Below, piece by piece: positions 33,346 through 41,906 of a stretch of 64,000 nt of DNA. A program made the translations under genes and the position numbers. Within the stretch, counting starts at the first letter, position 1; the number at the start of each line of letters is the position of its first letter. The DNA is from Ruminococcus sp. FC2018 (lineage in GTDB: Bacteria > Bacillota > Clostridia > Oscillospirales > Ruminococcaceae), in NCBI RefSeq assembly GCF_000621805.1, contig NZ_JHXH01000012.1:1-64000 (forward strand), given 5' to 3'. The notes beneath the pieces were generated by a model, which saw only the letters and a list, made by a program, of their open reading frames with translations, did not search any database and was not told where the DNA came from.

Positions 33346-35298
33346 TTAAAATGGCTTCAGCTTATACACCACAGCGGAGATACGTGGGCAGCAGACATGA
33401 CCTGTTCTTGGGGCGGGATAGGACTTTCCGTTTTCGTCCAGCACCAGCAGCCACTCCCCCATGGGCAGGTCAAAATACCTATCTTCATTGCTGCCGTTAA
33501 GGGCGACAACGAAGCTTTCGCTGCCCTCAAAGAGGCTGTAGATAAGGAAATTTCCATGACTTATTTTCCAGAACGAGAGCTTCTGCTCCACCTCCCACTT
33601 CATGGACATTCGCAGCAGGCTGCTTGATTTACGCAGGGCGATAAGCGCCTTATAGTAATCAAAGACTGCGGAATACTGAGTTTTTCGTGTCCAGTCGATG
33701 GCGTTGGTATAGTCGGGGGCATTATAGCTGTTCTCGTCAAAGATGTTGACCTCGTTTGGCTCCTCCCCGGGCTTTAAAATTCTTGGCTTAGTGCGCAGAA
33801 AATCCTGTCCAAGCTGGAGAAACGGCACGCCCTGAGACAGCAGCACAATGGCAGCTGCCAGCTTATCCATACGGATACGGTCCTCCTCAGATGCGTTATT
33901 TGAACAGATACAAAGCTTGTCCCACAGGGTATTATTATCGTGAGCCTCGCAATAGTTTATGGTCTGGGTGGGTTCAAACGCCCAACAGGCTTCCTTTGCC
34001 TCATGCAGTTCCGGGTGAGGCACAGAGCCTGCGATGCCTCGTTTGAGCATTGCCACGCTATGGGTATTGCCGCTTACAAAGCCTGTATCAAACACATTGA
34101 ACGTACCGCCCTTGATGCTGTCACGGATATTATCGTTGAACAGTCCCACTCTGCCGAAGCGGTAGGAGTTCCATTTATACGCCAGTTTATCCGATGCCAG
34201 GGGCGATGCTCCCCCTGTCCAGCCCTCGCCGTACAAGAGGATCTGCGGGTCTATCTTATCCAGCTCGTCACGGATATGATTCATGGTATCTATATCGTGA
34301 AGCGCCATAAGGTCGAAACGGAAGCCGTCCACCTTATACTCCGTTGCCCAGAATTTAAGAGAATCCACAATATATTTACGCATCATAAGGTGCTCCGATG
34401 CAGTTTCGTTACCGCAGCCCGAGCCGTTGGTGAACTTGCCGTTGATATGACGGTGGTAATAATAGGGGAAGGAACGCTCGAATGCAGACTCATCGGTATA
34501 ATATGTATGATTGAAAACAACGTCCATTACCACGCCGATGCCTCTTTTATGAAGCTCCATGACCAGCTTTTTAAACTCCCTCACACGGCACTTTGGGTCG
34601 TAGGGATCGGTGGAATAGGAGCCTTCAAGGCAATTATAATTCTTCGGGTCATAGCCCCAGTTAAACTGGTTCTTTTCGGGGTGCGCCTCATCAACGGTGG
34701 CATAATCCGCCACAGGCAGCAGCTGTACATGGGTAACACCAAGCTCCTGCAAGTGGTCAAGGCAGGTATTGGTGCTGCGGTTCCTTGTGCCGCCCTTTGC
34801 CATTGCAAGAAACTTGCCACGAAGCTTTGCTGGAACTCCGGAGGACGGATGGACGGAAAAATCCCTTACGTGACACTCGTAGATAACTGCGTCACAAGGG
34901 TTTTTGCACACAGGTCGGTCTACATTTTCCCAGCCAATGGGGTCGGTGGTCGAAAAGTTTACCACCGCTCCCAGATCACCGTTTACGCCGCACGCCTTTG
35001 CGTAGATGTCTATGGTCTCAGGGTTCTTCTTGTGGTTATATTCAAAGGAATAGGTATAAAAACAGCCGTCAAGGTCTCGCAGTATCTCTACATACCACAC
35101 GCCCTTGTCCAGCCGTTCCATGGGAAGCGACTCCATTCGGCTCAGACCCTCTCCGTCAAGATATAAATTCAGGTATACACCCGTCGCCATCGGCGCCCAT
35201 GTCTTGAATACAGTCTTGTCCTCGTGTATTATCGCTCCGAGGTCATCGCCGTCGTAAAAATATTCCTGATCTATCCATGCATAGTTTATTTTATACAA
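33346..35298 (-). CDS. pulA: Type I pullulanase (GH13)
   Basis: 650 residues, no signal peptide, so cytoplasmic. Cleaves alpha-1,6 branches of glycogen or starch fragments. N-terminal CBM48-like domain (FKTWAPMATGVYLNLY), then the GH13 barrel: FNWGYDPKNYN is the YNWGYDP pullulanase signature, nucleophile Asp in VDGFRFDLMAL, acid/base Glu in LLYGEGW, third acid in CEAHDNNT. Works together with GlgP. The leftward gene stands alone, 39 bases downstream of psd's stop in the other direction of reading order. Confidence 0.94.
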   Translation of the reverse strand: MYKINYAWIDQEYFYDGDDLGAIIHEDKTVFKTWAPMATGVYLNLYLDGEGLSRMESLPMERLDKGVWYVEILRDLDGCFYTYSFEYNHKKNPETIDIYAKACGVNGDLGAVVNFSTTDPIGWENVDRPVCKNPCDAVIYECHVRDFSVHPSSGVPAKLRGKFLAMAKGGTRNRSTNTCLDHLQELGVTHVQLLPVADYATVDEAHPEKNQFNWGYDPKNYNCLEGSYSTDPYDPKCRVREFKKLVMELHKRGIGVVMDVVFNHTYYTDESAFERSFPYYYHRHINGKFTNGSGCGNETASEHLMMRKYIVDSLKFWATEYKVDGFRFDLMALHDIDTMNHIRDELDKIDPQILLYGEGWTGGASPLASDKLAYKWNSYRFGRVGLFNDNIRDSIKGGTFNVFDTGFVSGNTHSVAMLKRGIAGSVPHPELHEAKEACWAFEPTQTINYCEAHDNNTLWDKLCICSNNASEEDRIRMDKLAAAIVLLSQGVPFLQLGQDFLRTKPRILKPGEEPNEVNIFDENSYNAPDYTNAIDWTRKTQYSAVFDYYKALIALRKSSSLLRMSMKWEVEQKLSFWKISHGNFLIYSLFEGSESFVVALNGSNEDRYFDLPMGEWLLVLDENGKSYPAPRTGHVCCPRISAVVYKLKPF

Positions 35299-35337
35299 CG
35301 GCTTAACCTCTCTTTCCTAATAGATCAATAATTTTCG

Positions 35338-36213
35338 TCAATGCTTTACAGCCACGCCCACAGCTTCTCCCTGGAGCAATTTAGTTTCAAAGCCTTGTCG
35401 GGTGTTTTCCAGCAGGTCGGGGCAGACCTTGACCTTATCCTTTTCAAGCAGCAGGACGATAGTAGAGCCGCCGAACTCGAAATAACCTTTTTCCTCCCCT
35501 CGCAGGACAGTTCTTCTGCCGTAGGGGTGGGCGTTGGTGATTTTGCCCACCAGGAGCGCTCCCACTTCCATTTGCACAACGTCGCCGAAATTCTCGGTTC
35601 TTATAACGCAATAGCGTCTGGAATTTTCACGGTAAACGGGGACATACTCATTGACCACGGGGTTTACGGTACTGAGCACGCCGTTAATAGCTCTGTCGTG
35701 GCTTTTAATGCCTGTTGCGGCATAGCAATATCTATGATAATCGTCGGGGGTAAGGCGGATTATTACCGCTGTGCCGCCCTCATAACGCTTAGCCAGCTTT
35801 TTATCACGAAGCAGGCTCTTCACTGAATAAACAGAATTTTTGATAACAAAGCCGTTGACCTCGTCGATCTTATAGGCTGTGACCTTACCGTCGGAGGGTG
35901 AGATAAGGATATTTTTATCCTTTGGGATCGGTCGTGAGCCGGGCTTTATTTTTCTTGTGAAAAAGTCATTGAAGGAACGATACGCCTTTGGCTCATAGTC
36001 AGAAAGGTCGATATTGTTCTTCTCGGCAAAGTCAGAGATAAAGCTTGCAGAGATCTTGCTGTCAAGGATCATTCCCCCCAGCTCGGAAAATCCGGGCATA
36101 CTCAGCAGTCTGAGAAAAGCTCTGCAAAAGTAGCTGTTATACGCTCTCTGAAGCAGCTTGTCCTGTGAGGTGGTCTCTTCAAACTCCTCGCCTTTTCTAT
36201 TGCGGTATTTCAT
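35338..36213 (-). CDS. psd: Phosphatidylserine decarboxylase proenzyme
   Basis: 291 residues. Converts phosphatidylserine to phosphatidylethanolamine at the membrane. It autocleaves before a Ser to form the pyruvoyl cofactor; the motif here is FGGSTIVLLL (GGST, the variant common in Clostridia in place of LGST). SPSDGKV and PDDYHRYCY near the middle are further family motifs, with the active His in the latter. Follows pssA by 26 bases, so the two consecutive phospholipid steps are in one operon. Confidence 0.95.
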   Translation of the reverse strand: MKYRNRKGEEFEETTSQDKLLQRAYNSYFCRAFLRLLSMPGFSELGGMILDSKISASFISDFAEKNNIDLSDYEPKAYRSFNDFFTRKIKPGSRPIPKDKNILISPSDGKVTAYKIDEVNGFVIKNSVYSVKSLLRDKKLAKRYEGGTAVIIRLTPDDYHRYCYAATGIKSHDRAINGVLSTVNPVVNEYVPVYRENSRRYCVIRTENFGDVVQMEVGALLVGKITNAHPYGRRTVLRGEEKGYFEFGGSTIVLLLEKDKVKVCPDLLENTRQGFETKLLQGEAVGVAVKH

Positions 36214-36239
36214 TACAAACCCTCCCTAATATTCCAGCC

Positions 36240-36869
36240 TCAATGTGACGGTGCGAATTTCCAGATACCCAGTATTACCAGTGCGGCAAGGGTGAACATA
36301 AGGAAGATGCTCTTTGCGGATACTTTCTTAACCTTGATATCAAGCACGAAAAGCACTGCAAGTGCTAACATAAAGCCCTGGAAAACGTAGGGGTATGCGG
36401 CATTGGGTATATTTCTCTTTCCCAAAAACAGAAGGGGAAGAATGATAGAGGAGGTTGTTATAGGCAGTCCCTGATATTCCTTTCTGTTTTCGGCAGTGGT
36501 TCTCTGGCGTTCCTCCTCCATAACGTTAAAGTAGCCGAGTCGGATAAGACCGCAGAGCACGATAAGTATTGCCGACGCAAGTCCCAGTCCGTAGTTAAAT
36601 CCCATTTTGTAACCGATGCACGCCGGCAGAACGCCGAATGCCACAAGGTCGCACAGAGAATCTATCTGGATACCGAACAGCTTTTCCTGGTCTGTTCTGT
36701 CCTTTTTATGCCTTGCCACCTTTCCGTCAAACAAGTCGCATATTCCCGAAATAAGCAGGCACAGGATAGCTATTGCTTCACGACCTTCAAAGACCTGAGT
36801 TATACCTACCACAGCCGAGCAAAGGCTCAGGTAAGTAAGGATTACGGTATAATTATAAAACCCGATTAT
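36240..36869 (-). CDS. pssA: CDP-diacylglycerol-serine O-phosphatidyltransferase, probable AUA start
   Basis: Joins CDP-diacylglycerol and serine to phosphatidylserine. The CDP-alcohol signature is full: DLFDGKVAR...GIQIDSLCD (DxxDGxxAR...GxxxDxxxD). Several membrane helices follow. The first ordinary start is a GTG at 36812, giving 190 residues, but the frame is open upstream to the flippase-like gene's stop and encodes IGFYNYTVILTYLSLCSAV, the conserved PssA N-terminus. Only ATA (36869) or ATC (36866) can begin it; AAGGTG lies 5 bases before ATA. Hence a 209-residue protein with a non-standard start is likely, coupled to the upstream gene. Confidence 0.88.
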   Translation of the reverse strand: MIGFYNYTVILTYLSLCSAVVGITQVFEGREAIAILCLLISGICDLFDGKVARHKKDRTDQEKLFGIQIDSLCDLVAFGVLPACIGYKMGFNYGLGLASAILIVLCGLIRLGYFNVMEEERQRTTAENRKEYQGLPITTSSIILPLLFLGKRNIPNAAYPYVFQGFMLALAVLFVLDIKVKKVSAKSIFLMFTLAALVILGIWKFAPSH

Positions 36870-36878
36870 ATTTTCACC

Positions 36879-38009
36879 TTATTCCTTGTTTTTTTGTTCC
36901 TTGACCACCTGCACCTGATCCGGGACAGCTATTTCCGCTTGCGCCGCATCTTCAGCCTTGTCGGTGGACTTTCCGTATTTTTTTATATTCAGCAGATGTG
37001 TAAACAGCGTTACAAGTCCTCCCACGATAATTACAGCATAGAAGCTGATACCACGGTTAAGGAGTATTGCGGGGCTGAGAAGCTCATCTGCAAATACGCC
37101 TGTGAAAAACGCTATAAAGCAAGCCTCGGTTATACCTGCTGCACCGGGAAGAGGCAGCATTTCAACGGCGACACCGATAAGCACCTGAAGTGCCACTATC
37201 TGCATAAAGCTTGCGCCGTGCAGTCCGTAGGACTTATAGATGACCCATGTGAGCATGAACAGCGAGAGTCTTTGCAACACTGTGATCCATGTTATGGTGA
37301 ACAAAGAGCCCATGTTACCGCCGATATATTTTGAGGCTTTGACGTAGTTATCAAATATCCTTGTGACCCTTTTGATATAGCCTTCGGTATTTTTCTTATT
37401 GAGCACATGGATACGGGTCAGAAAGTTTATGAGTTTTATCGCCATTTTCCTTGACCAAAGCGGCTTGAGGCAGACGATAAGAAGCAGGGTGATATAGGCA
37501 AGATTCAGGAAAAATCCCACATACACCAGCCACATATATCCCCCCACGTGCTCGGTAACATAGCCATGGTAGAAGATATAGAAGAATAATCCCAAAAGCA
37601 CCAGCACAGCTTTATATACCACTGCGATGACCAGCATTATCAGGGACGAATAGCCGTAGTAGATACCGTCCTTTTTCATATATATCATCTGTGCAGGCTG
37701 ACCGCCGGACGAGGACGGGGTTATATAGGAATAGAAAAATCCGATAAACGAATATTTCAGACACCGCCGAAAGGGCGTTTTTTCTTTAAAGAGCCAGAGC
37801 ATATACTTGATTATCACCGATTCGCCGGCGATAAAGCAGAAGGTACACACACAGCCAAGGATGAGCCACAGCTTATCTGCACGATGAAGCTCGCTCATGA
37901 CCTCGGAAAGCTCCTTATTGTTGAACAATATCCTGAATGTGAGATACCCCACCACTGCGATAAACAGCACATTCAGAGTATATTTGACCTTTTTGTTTAT
38001 AGTTATCAC
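36879..38009 (-). CDS. Flippase-like membrane protein (LPG synthase TM-domain family)
   Basis: 376 residues, about eight membrane helices, PF03706-type (UPF0104 / MprF N-terminal flippase-like). GFFYSYITPSSSGGQPAQM and EMLPLPGAAGITEACF are the two conserved re-entrant motifs of this family. Hydrophilic C-terminus (about 30 residues) rich in Asp/Ala. The start is unclear: a GTG at 38009 has its Shine-Dalgarno G's fused with the codon. Located upstream of pssA in a phospholipid cluster; lipid translocation is inferred. Confidence 0.85.
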   Translation of the reverse strand: MITINKKVKYTLNVLFIAVVGYLTFRILFNNKELSEVMSELHRADKLWLILGCVCTFCFIAGESVIIKYMLWLFKEKTPFRRCLKYSFIGFFYSYITPSSSGGQPAQMIYMKKDGIYYGYSSLIMLVIAVVYKAVLVLLGLFFYIFYHGYVTEHVGGYMWLVYVGFFLNLAYITLLLIVCLKPLWSRKMAIKLINFLTRIHVLNKKNTEGYIKRVTRIFDNYVKASKYIGGNMGSLFTITWITVLQRLSLFMLTWVIYKSYGLHGASFMQIVALQVLIGVAVEMLPLPGAAGITEACFIAFFTGVFADELLSPAILLNRGISFYAVIIVGGLVTLFTHLLNIKKYGKSTDKAEDAAQAEIAVPDQVQVVKEQKNKE

Positions 38010-38070
38010 TCCATATTTCTCATATCCGTATCATCACTGTGGGTGAAGCAGCGTTATAACAGGGGCTGCA

Positions 38071-39054
38071 TCACTCGGTGATAAAGCAGAAGCAAGCAGC
38101 CACAAGAATCTGAATGATAACGAACCTTGTTACCACCTGTGTATCAGACCAGCCTTTATTCTTTCTCACATGGTCATGGATAGGTGTACGGATATTCTTC
38201 ATAAATCCCTTTAATCTCAGGAAACGAATGAATGAGAGCTTCACAAGTCCCAGACCTCCGTCTATAATAAGCATAAGTGCCAATGGGATAAATATCAGCG
38301 GCGAACCTGTTTTCAGACAGATAAGCGCAAGGAACACGCCCAATGCTCTGGAGCCTGCATCACCCATAAGTATAGAGCTTGGTGAGGCATTGGACCAAAG
38401 ATATGCTCCCAATGCGGCAAGCATTATCAGACAGGCGGTTATCATTGCCGAGTCCTCAAGCAATCTGCTCACAAAGAAGATCGTCACCATACAAAGTGTT
38501 GCGCACAGTCCGTCAACTCCGTCGGAGCAGTTGGTAACATTTATCGCTGCCCACACAAGCAAAGTTGCAAGGGCAATAAAAACTGCCGGATGAGGCTCGA
38601 TAATTTCTTTGAGCAGCGGAAGCTTGAATCTGCCGGAATTAAAGTAATAATAAGTCCCTGCGATACCGCCGGAAATTATAAGGTCGATAAGTCCCTTTTT
38701 GACCTCGCCCCAGGGAACGTCCGAGGCATCGTCCAGATAACCGCTGAGCATTGCGCCGTATATAAACACAAGATACAGCACCATTTCAAGGTCAAGAGGT
38801 ATAAAAAGCGCAGTAAGGATAACAAATCCGGTAATGAAGATAAGACCTGCTCCCCTGGCTTTTCCCTGGGAGAGAGCACCGTTTACCGCAAACTCACGTC
38901 CCTGGTCTTTGGGAAGTATCTTTCTGAATATTTTGATGGTGAAAAATACAAACAAAAAGCTTGTGAGAAAAACGATACACAGAGCAAGCCCCTTCATGGG
39001 CTTACCGTTTATCATTATATTTTTTCCCAGCTTTTCGATCAGGTCGTAGAGCAT
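38071..39054 (-). CDS. mraY: MraY-like phospho-N-acetylmuramoyl-pentapeptide transferase
   Basis: 327 residues, about ten membrane helices. It would attach phospho-MurNAc-pentapeptide to undecaprenyl phosphate to make lipid I. Motifs: GYLDDASD (aspartate pair), NVTNCSDGVDGL (NxxNxxDGxDGL), MGDAGSRALG (GDxGS-type; usual GDTGSLALG) and PIHDHVRKNKGW (usual PIHHHFE). The HDH variant and lack of division-cluster neighbours make it divergent; a related lipid-carrier sugar transferase remains possible. Good ribosome site (AAAGGATGAGGA). Confidence 0.82.
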   Translation of the reverse strand: MLYDLIEKLGKNIMINGKPMKGLALCIVFLTSFLFVFFTIKIFRKILPKDQGREFAVNGALSQGKARGAGLIFITGFVILTALFIPLDLEMVLYLVFIYGAMLSGYLDDASDVPWGEVKKGLIDLIISGGIAGTYYYFNSGRFKLPLLKEIIEPHPAVFIALATLLVWAAINVTNCSDGVDGLCATLCMVTIFFVSRLLEDSAMITACLIMLAALGAYLWSNASPSSILMGDAGSRALGVFLALICLKTGSPLIFIPLALMLIIDGGLGLVKLSFIRFLRLKGFMKNIRTPIHDHVRKNKGWSDTQVVTRFVIIQILVAACFCFITE

Positions 39055-39126
39055 CGGTCCTCATCCTTTTCACATTTATGTCAGATAACATTTTGCGTTA
39101 CATATGCGATATATGCACGCACAGCT

Positions 39127-39155
39127 ATTATACCATATTTATGCGCAAAATGCAA
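39127..39155 (-). promoter_or_regulatory. Promoter of the mraY-to-psd cluster
   Basis: On the minus strand: TTGCAT, 17-base spacer, TATAAT, about 73 bases before mraY. Confidence 0.65.
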
Positions 39156-39349
39156 ATAATATAGCAAATAAATTTGCACAAAAAACGCCCCTGCAAAAAG
39201 GATATTTTTACAAATCACGTATAAAAGGCGCAAAAAGCCGAAGAACAGCCTGTTACGCCTTAATAATTCTATCAAATTCCCGAAACAAAAATTGGACATC
39301 ACGCTGTGTCCCGGCAAGCATACGTGCGGCTTTTTTTCAAAATAAGCAA

Positions 39350-39382
39350 GGGGAAAACTCCTTACACAAAAGAGTCCCCCCC
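39350..39382 (-). terminator. Probable terminator of the femAB-type gene
   Basis: On the minus strand GGGG..ACTC pairs with GAGT..CCCC across about 11 bases, soon after the stop at 39390. The sequence resembles the repeat near 6480-6530. Confidence 0.4.
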
Positions 39383-39389
39383 GGATGTC

Positions 39390-40490
39390 CTACTGCATAT
39401 CTTTATTTCTGTTTTTCAGAAGCTTCTTTGTCTTTCGGTCATGCTTCCACATAACTATTTTTTCGCACAGATCCACTATCTTTTTCATAAACGGCTTGAA
39501 CACATAGAAGAACTCGCCCGCATAGGTGACCACCTCGCCGTTGAAGCCCTTTTTGAACTTATAAACGCCGTAGTTAGGGTGCTCCGGGTCCTTATAGAAG
39601 GGTATGCCCTGGAAGTCGTAGATATAATTCTTACCCTCTATCGCCCAGTTTATCATAGTCCACTGCATGAGGTAGTTGGGGTAAAGGTTTCTGTGGTGAT
39701 TGGCGGATGCGCCGTAGACGTAGCAAGTCTTACCTGCATACTGTGTAGTAACGGCACCGGAAAGAGGTATCTGCTTGCCGTCCTCGTCCACATAGCACAT
39801 AAACAAACGGCAATGCTTTTCGCCCAGCCCCTCTATCATCTTTACAAAATACTCCTTTGAACGGATAGAAAATCCGTCACGGATACCCGTTGCCTGCATC
39901 AGCGGATAGAAATCGTCAAGAGCCTCCGTACCGCAAGCCTTACAGTACACGCCCTTTCTTCCGGCTTTTCTTATCCTGTTGCGCCAGTCGGGCTGGAATG
40001 TCATCATGACCTCATCGGGAGTTTTTCCCTCTATGTTGCGAAGCATATAGTTGTTTCTTGCCTGTATGGTGGTAAGCTCCGCTGCGTTATAGGTATGCTT
40101 GAAGCCCATGGATATTATCATTTCTGAGATGTCCTTATCCTTCTCCTCATGGCAAGGGTCCCACATGAACTGGTAGCACTTATACTTTTTAGCCAGCACC
40201 TTTATGCCCTCAAACAGATCCTCCATTGTCTGCTTGTCACGCCAGTCGCAGACAGGTCCGTGGGGAGCATACAGAAAAGTGCAGCCGAAAATCGGGATCT
40301 TCTTGATAATAACAAGGCAGGTGCCTTTTATCTTGCCCTGTTCGTCCCTGGAAATAACGGCGTCCCAGCCCCAGTTGTCCTTTACCTTGGGCCACAGCAG
40401 GGACTGCATGAAATTTCCGTATTTACTTGTGCTTGCGAACTCTTCAAACTCGGCAAGCATATTTTTGTCCTTTTTATTGATTATCTCCAT
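39390..40490 (-). CDS. FemAB-family peptidyltransferase (interpeptide bridge ligase)
   Basis: 366 residues from the ATG at 40490 (ribosome site GGGAAGG 7 bases upstream); an ATG six codons earlier lacks a site. GNAT-fold FemX/MurM-type enzyme that adds an amino acid from tRNA to the stem peptide of lipid-linked peptidoglycan precursors. Typical pieces: NFMQSLLWPKVKDNWGWDAV, YAPHGPVCDW, ELTTIQARNNYMLRNIEGKTPDEVMMTF broken by turns, and YDFQGIPFYKDPEHPNYGVYKFKKGF split likewise. Amino acid specificity is not visible. Confidence 0.9.
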   Translation of the reverse strand: MEIINKKDKNMLAEFEEFASTSKYGNFMQSLLWPKVKDNWGWDAVISRDEQGKIKGTCLVIIKKIPIFGCTFLYAPHGPVCDWRDKQTMEDLFEGIKVLAKKYKCYQFMWDPCHEEKDKDISEMIISMGFKHTYNAAELTTIQARNNYMLRNIEGKTPDEVMMTFQPDWRNRIRKAGRKGVYCKACGTEALDDFYPLMQATGIRDGFSIRSKEYFVKMIEGLGEKHCRLFMCYVDEDGKQIPLSGAVTTQYAGKTCYVYGASANHHRNLYPNYLMQWTMINWAIEGKNYIYDFQGIPFYKDPEHPNYGVYKFKKGFNGEVVTYAGEFFYVFKPFMKKIVDLCEKIVMWKHDRKTKKLLKNRNKDMQ

Positions 40491-40615
40491 ATATGTACCT
40501 TCCCGCATTTATTCTCAATTATGCTTATTATACACTTTAATTCCCAAAAAATCAAGGGATTTCCGCATTTTTAGTCATTATCGGCAATTTTTAATATATA
40601 TACCTGAACGCACAC

Positions 40616-40644
40616 TTGATTTTTATGGCATATTGTGATATAAT
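40616..40644 (+). promoter_or_regulatory. Promoter of the VanY-type peptidase gene
   Basis: TTGATT, 17-base spacer, TATAAT with an extended TGA before the -10 box. Confidence 0.75.
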
Positions 40645-40707
40645 GACCACAAGTGTAAAAATTTCAGAAACAAAAATTCCCTCAGAACCGGAAAGAACTG
40701 ATAAAGA

Positions 40708-41718
40708 ATGATTGATGACAGTAAAATAACTCAGATCGAAGATCATGGCGAAAACGGCGTATCCCATGCCGAGGACAGCCAGGTCAGGGTCACAAATAAA
40801 ACGGCGCACAAAACCTTTTTACAGCGCAACAAATACCGCATAAGACAGATATGCGGTGTGGCAATTTTACTTATAGTTATAACTTCTGTGGCGGTGCTTA
40901 TCACAAAAAACAGCGGCAGTGACATAGAGTCAGGTGACAGCGAGGCTCAGGCTTTTATTCAAAATACAGAGTCAGATACAGAAGTTACCACCTCCGCTGT
41001 CTCCACCACGACCTCCGCTTCACAAAGCTCAACGACTTCCTCGGCAACGGTCACGGAGGATACCACCACTTCCTCTCAGCAAACCACACAGGAGACCACT
41101 ACACAGCAGACGACCACCACAGAGGTCAACACTCAGAAGCCCATGACCTCCACCACAACAAAGGTGGTTGACAACAAGGACCCGGAGGTGGTGAAGCCTA
41201 CGGTCATCAAGGGAATACTCGTGGTAAACAAGAGCTACCCTCTGCCTGCGGATTACAACCCGGGAGGACTGACTCCGGAAACCGCTGCGGCTTTTGAGAA
41301 AATGCGGCAGGCTGCGGCTCTGGACGGGATACAGCTGTGGATATGCTCCGGATTCAGAAGCTATTACACACAGCAGAATCTGTTTGCACAGTACTGCTGG
41401 CGTGACGGAACGGAAAAGGCAGAGACCTATTCCGCAAGACCGGGACACAGTGAGCACCAGACAGGACTTGCAATAGACGTAAACTATGCAAGCAGCTGGC
41501 AGTTTGACAACACGCCGGAGGCAAAGTGGCTGGCAGAGCACTGCAACGATTACGGCTTTATTATCAGATACAAGCCGGGCAAGGAGCAGTACACAGGATA
41601 CGTTGCGGAATCGTGGCATATCAGGTACCTGGGGGATGTGGAGCTTTGCAAGACTATCGAGGCTTCGGGACTTTGCCTTGAGGAATATCTGGGCATTTCA
41701 AGTAAATACAACAACTGA
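40708..41718 (+). CDS. Membrane-anchored VanY-type D,D-carboxypeptidase
   Basis: 336 residues: cytoplasmic N-terminus (1-50), one membrane helix (about 51-66, ICGVAILLIVITSVAVL), a long Thr/Ser/Gln-rich linker (about 80-150), then an M15B peptidase domain. The zinc motif SEHQTGLAIDV (SxHxxGxAxD) with catalytic Glu/His in ESWHIRYLG is intact, and GFRSYYTQQNLFAQYC is the preceding conserved segment. It probably trims terminal D-Ala from peptidoglycan stem peptides. Own promoter and terminator. Confidence 0.93.
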   Translation: MIDDSKITQIEDHGENGVSHAEDSQVRVTNKTAHKTFLQRNKYRIRQICGVAILLIVITSVAVLITKNSGSDIESGDSEAQAFIQNTESDTEVTTSAVSTTTSASQSSTTSSATVTEDTTTSSQQTTQETTTQQTTTTEVNTQKPMTSTTTKVVDNKDPEVVKPTVIKGILVVNKSYPLPADYNPGGLTPETAAAFEKMRQAAALDGIQLWICSGFRSYYTQQNLFAQYCWRDGTEKAETYSARPGHSEHQTGLAIDVNYASSWQFDNTPEAKWLAEHCNDYGFIIRYKPGKEQYTGYVAESWHIRYLGDVELCKTIEASGLCLEEYLGISSKYNN

Positions 41719-41725
41719 CAACAAA

Positions 41726-41759
41726 ACCCTCGCAGCAGCAGACTGCGGGGGTTTTTTTA
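41726..41759 (+). terminator. Terminator of the VanY-type gene
   Basis: ACCCTCGCAG / CTGCGGGGGT (one U-G pair), loop CAGCAGA, then seven Ts. Confidence 0.9.
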
Positions 41760-41813
41760 TGCTCTTTTAAAAGATGCATAAATGTCACCAAAAAGGGGAA
41801 ACTGTTTTTGTGC

Positions 41814-41868
41814 AGTTATATAATTCGTAGGCAAAGTTATATAATTCTATTGACAAATTATTTAATTG
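41814..41868 (+). promoter_or_regulatory. Three 21-bp-spaced repeats upstream of the RHH gene
   Basis: AGTTATATAATTC occurs twice exactly (41814-41826 and 41835-41847), and a third copy matching 10 of 13 bases begins at 41856. The spacing is 21 bases each time, i.e. two helix turns. The third copy overlaps the -35/-10 spacer, so it could be an autoregulatory operator for the RHH protein. Confidence 0.65.
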
Positions 41869-41877
41869 TGGTACAAT
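41850..41877 (+). promoter_or_regulatory. Promoter of the RHH-clpB unit
   Basis: TTGACA, 16-base spacer, TACAAT, 29 bases before the ATG at 41907. Confidence 0.8.
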
Positions 41878-41906
41878 AGTTTACAGAGGAAAAAGGAGGG
41901 AAGGTC

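Noticed and set aside
33940-35166. 408-codon plus-strand frame opposite pullulanase
   Set aside because: The pullulanase has all GH13 motifs; the other frame shows no domain.
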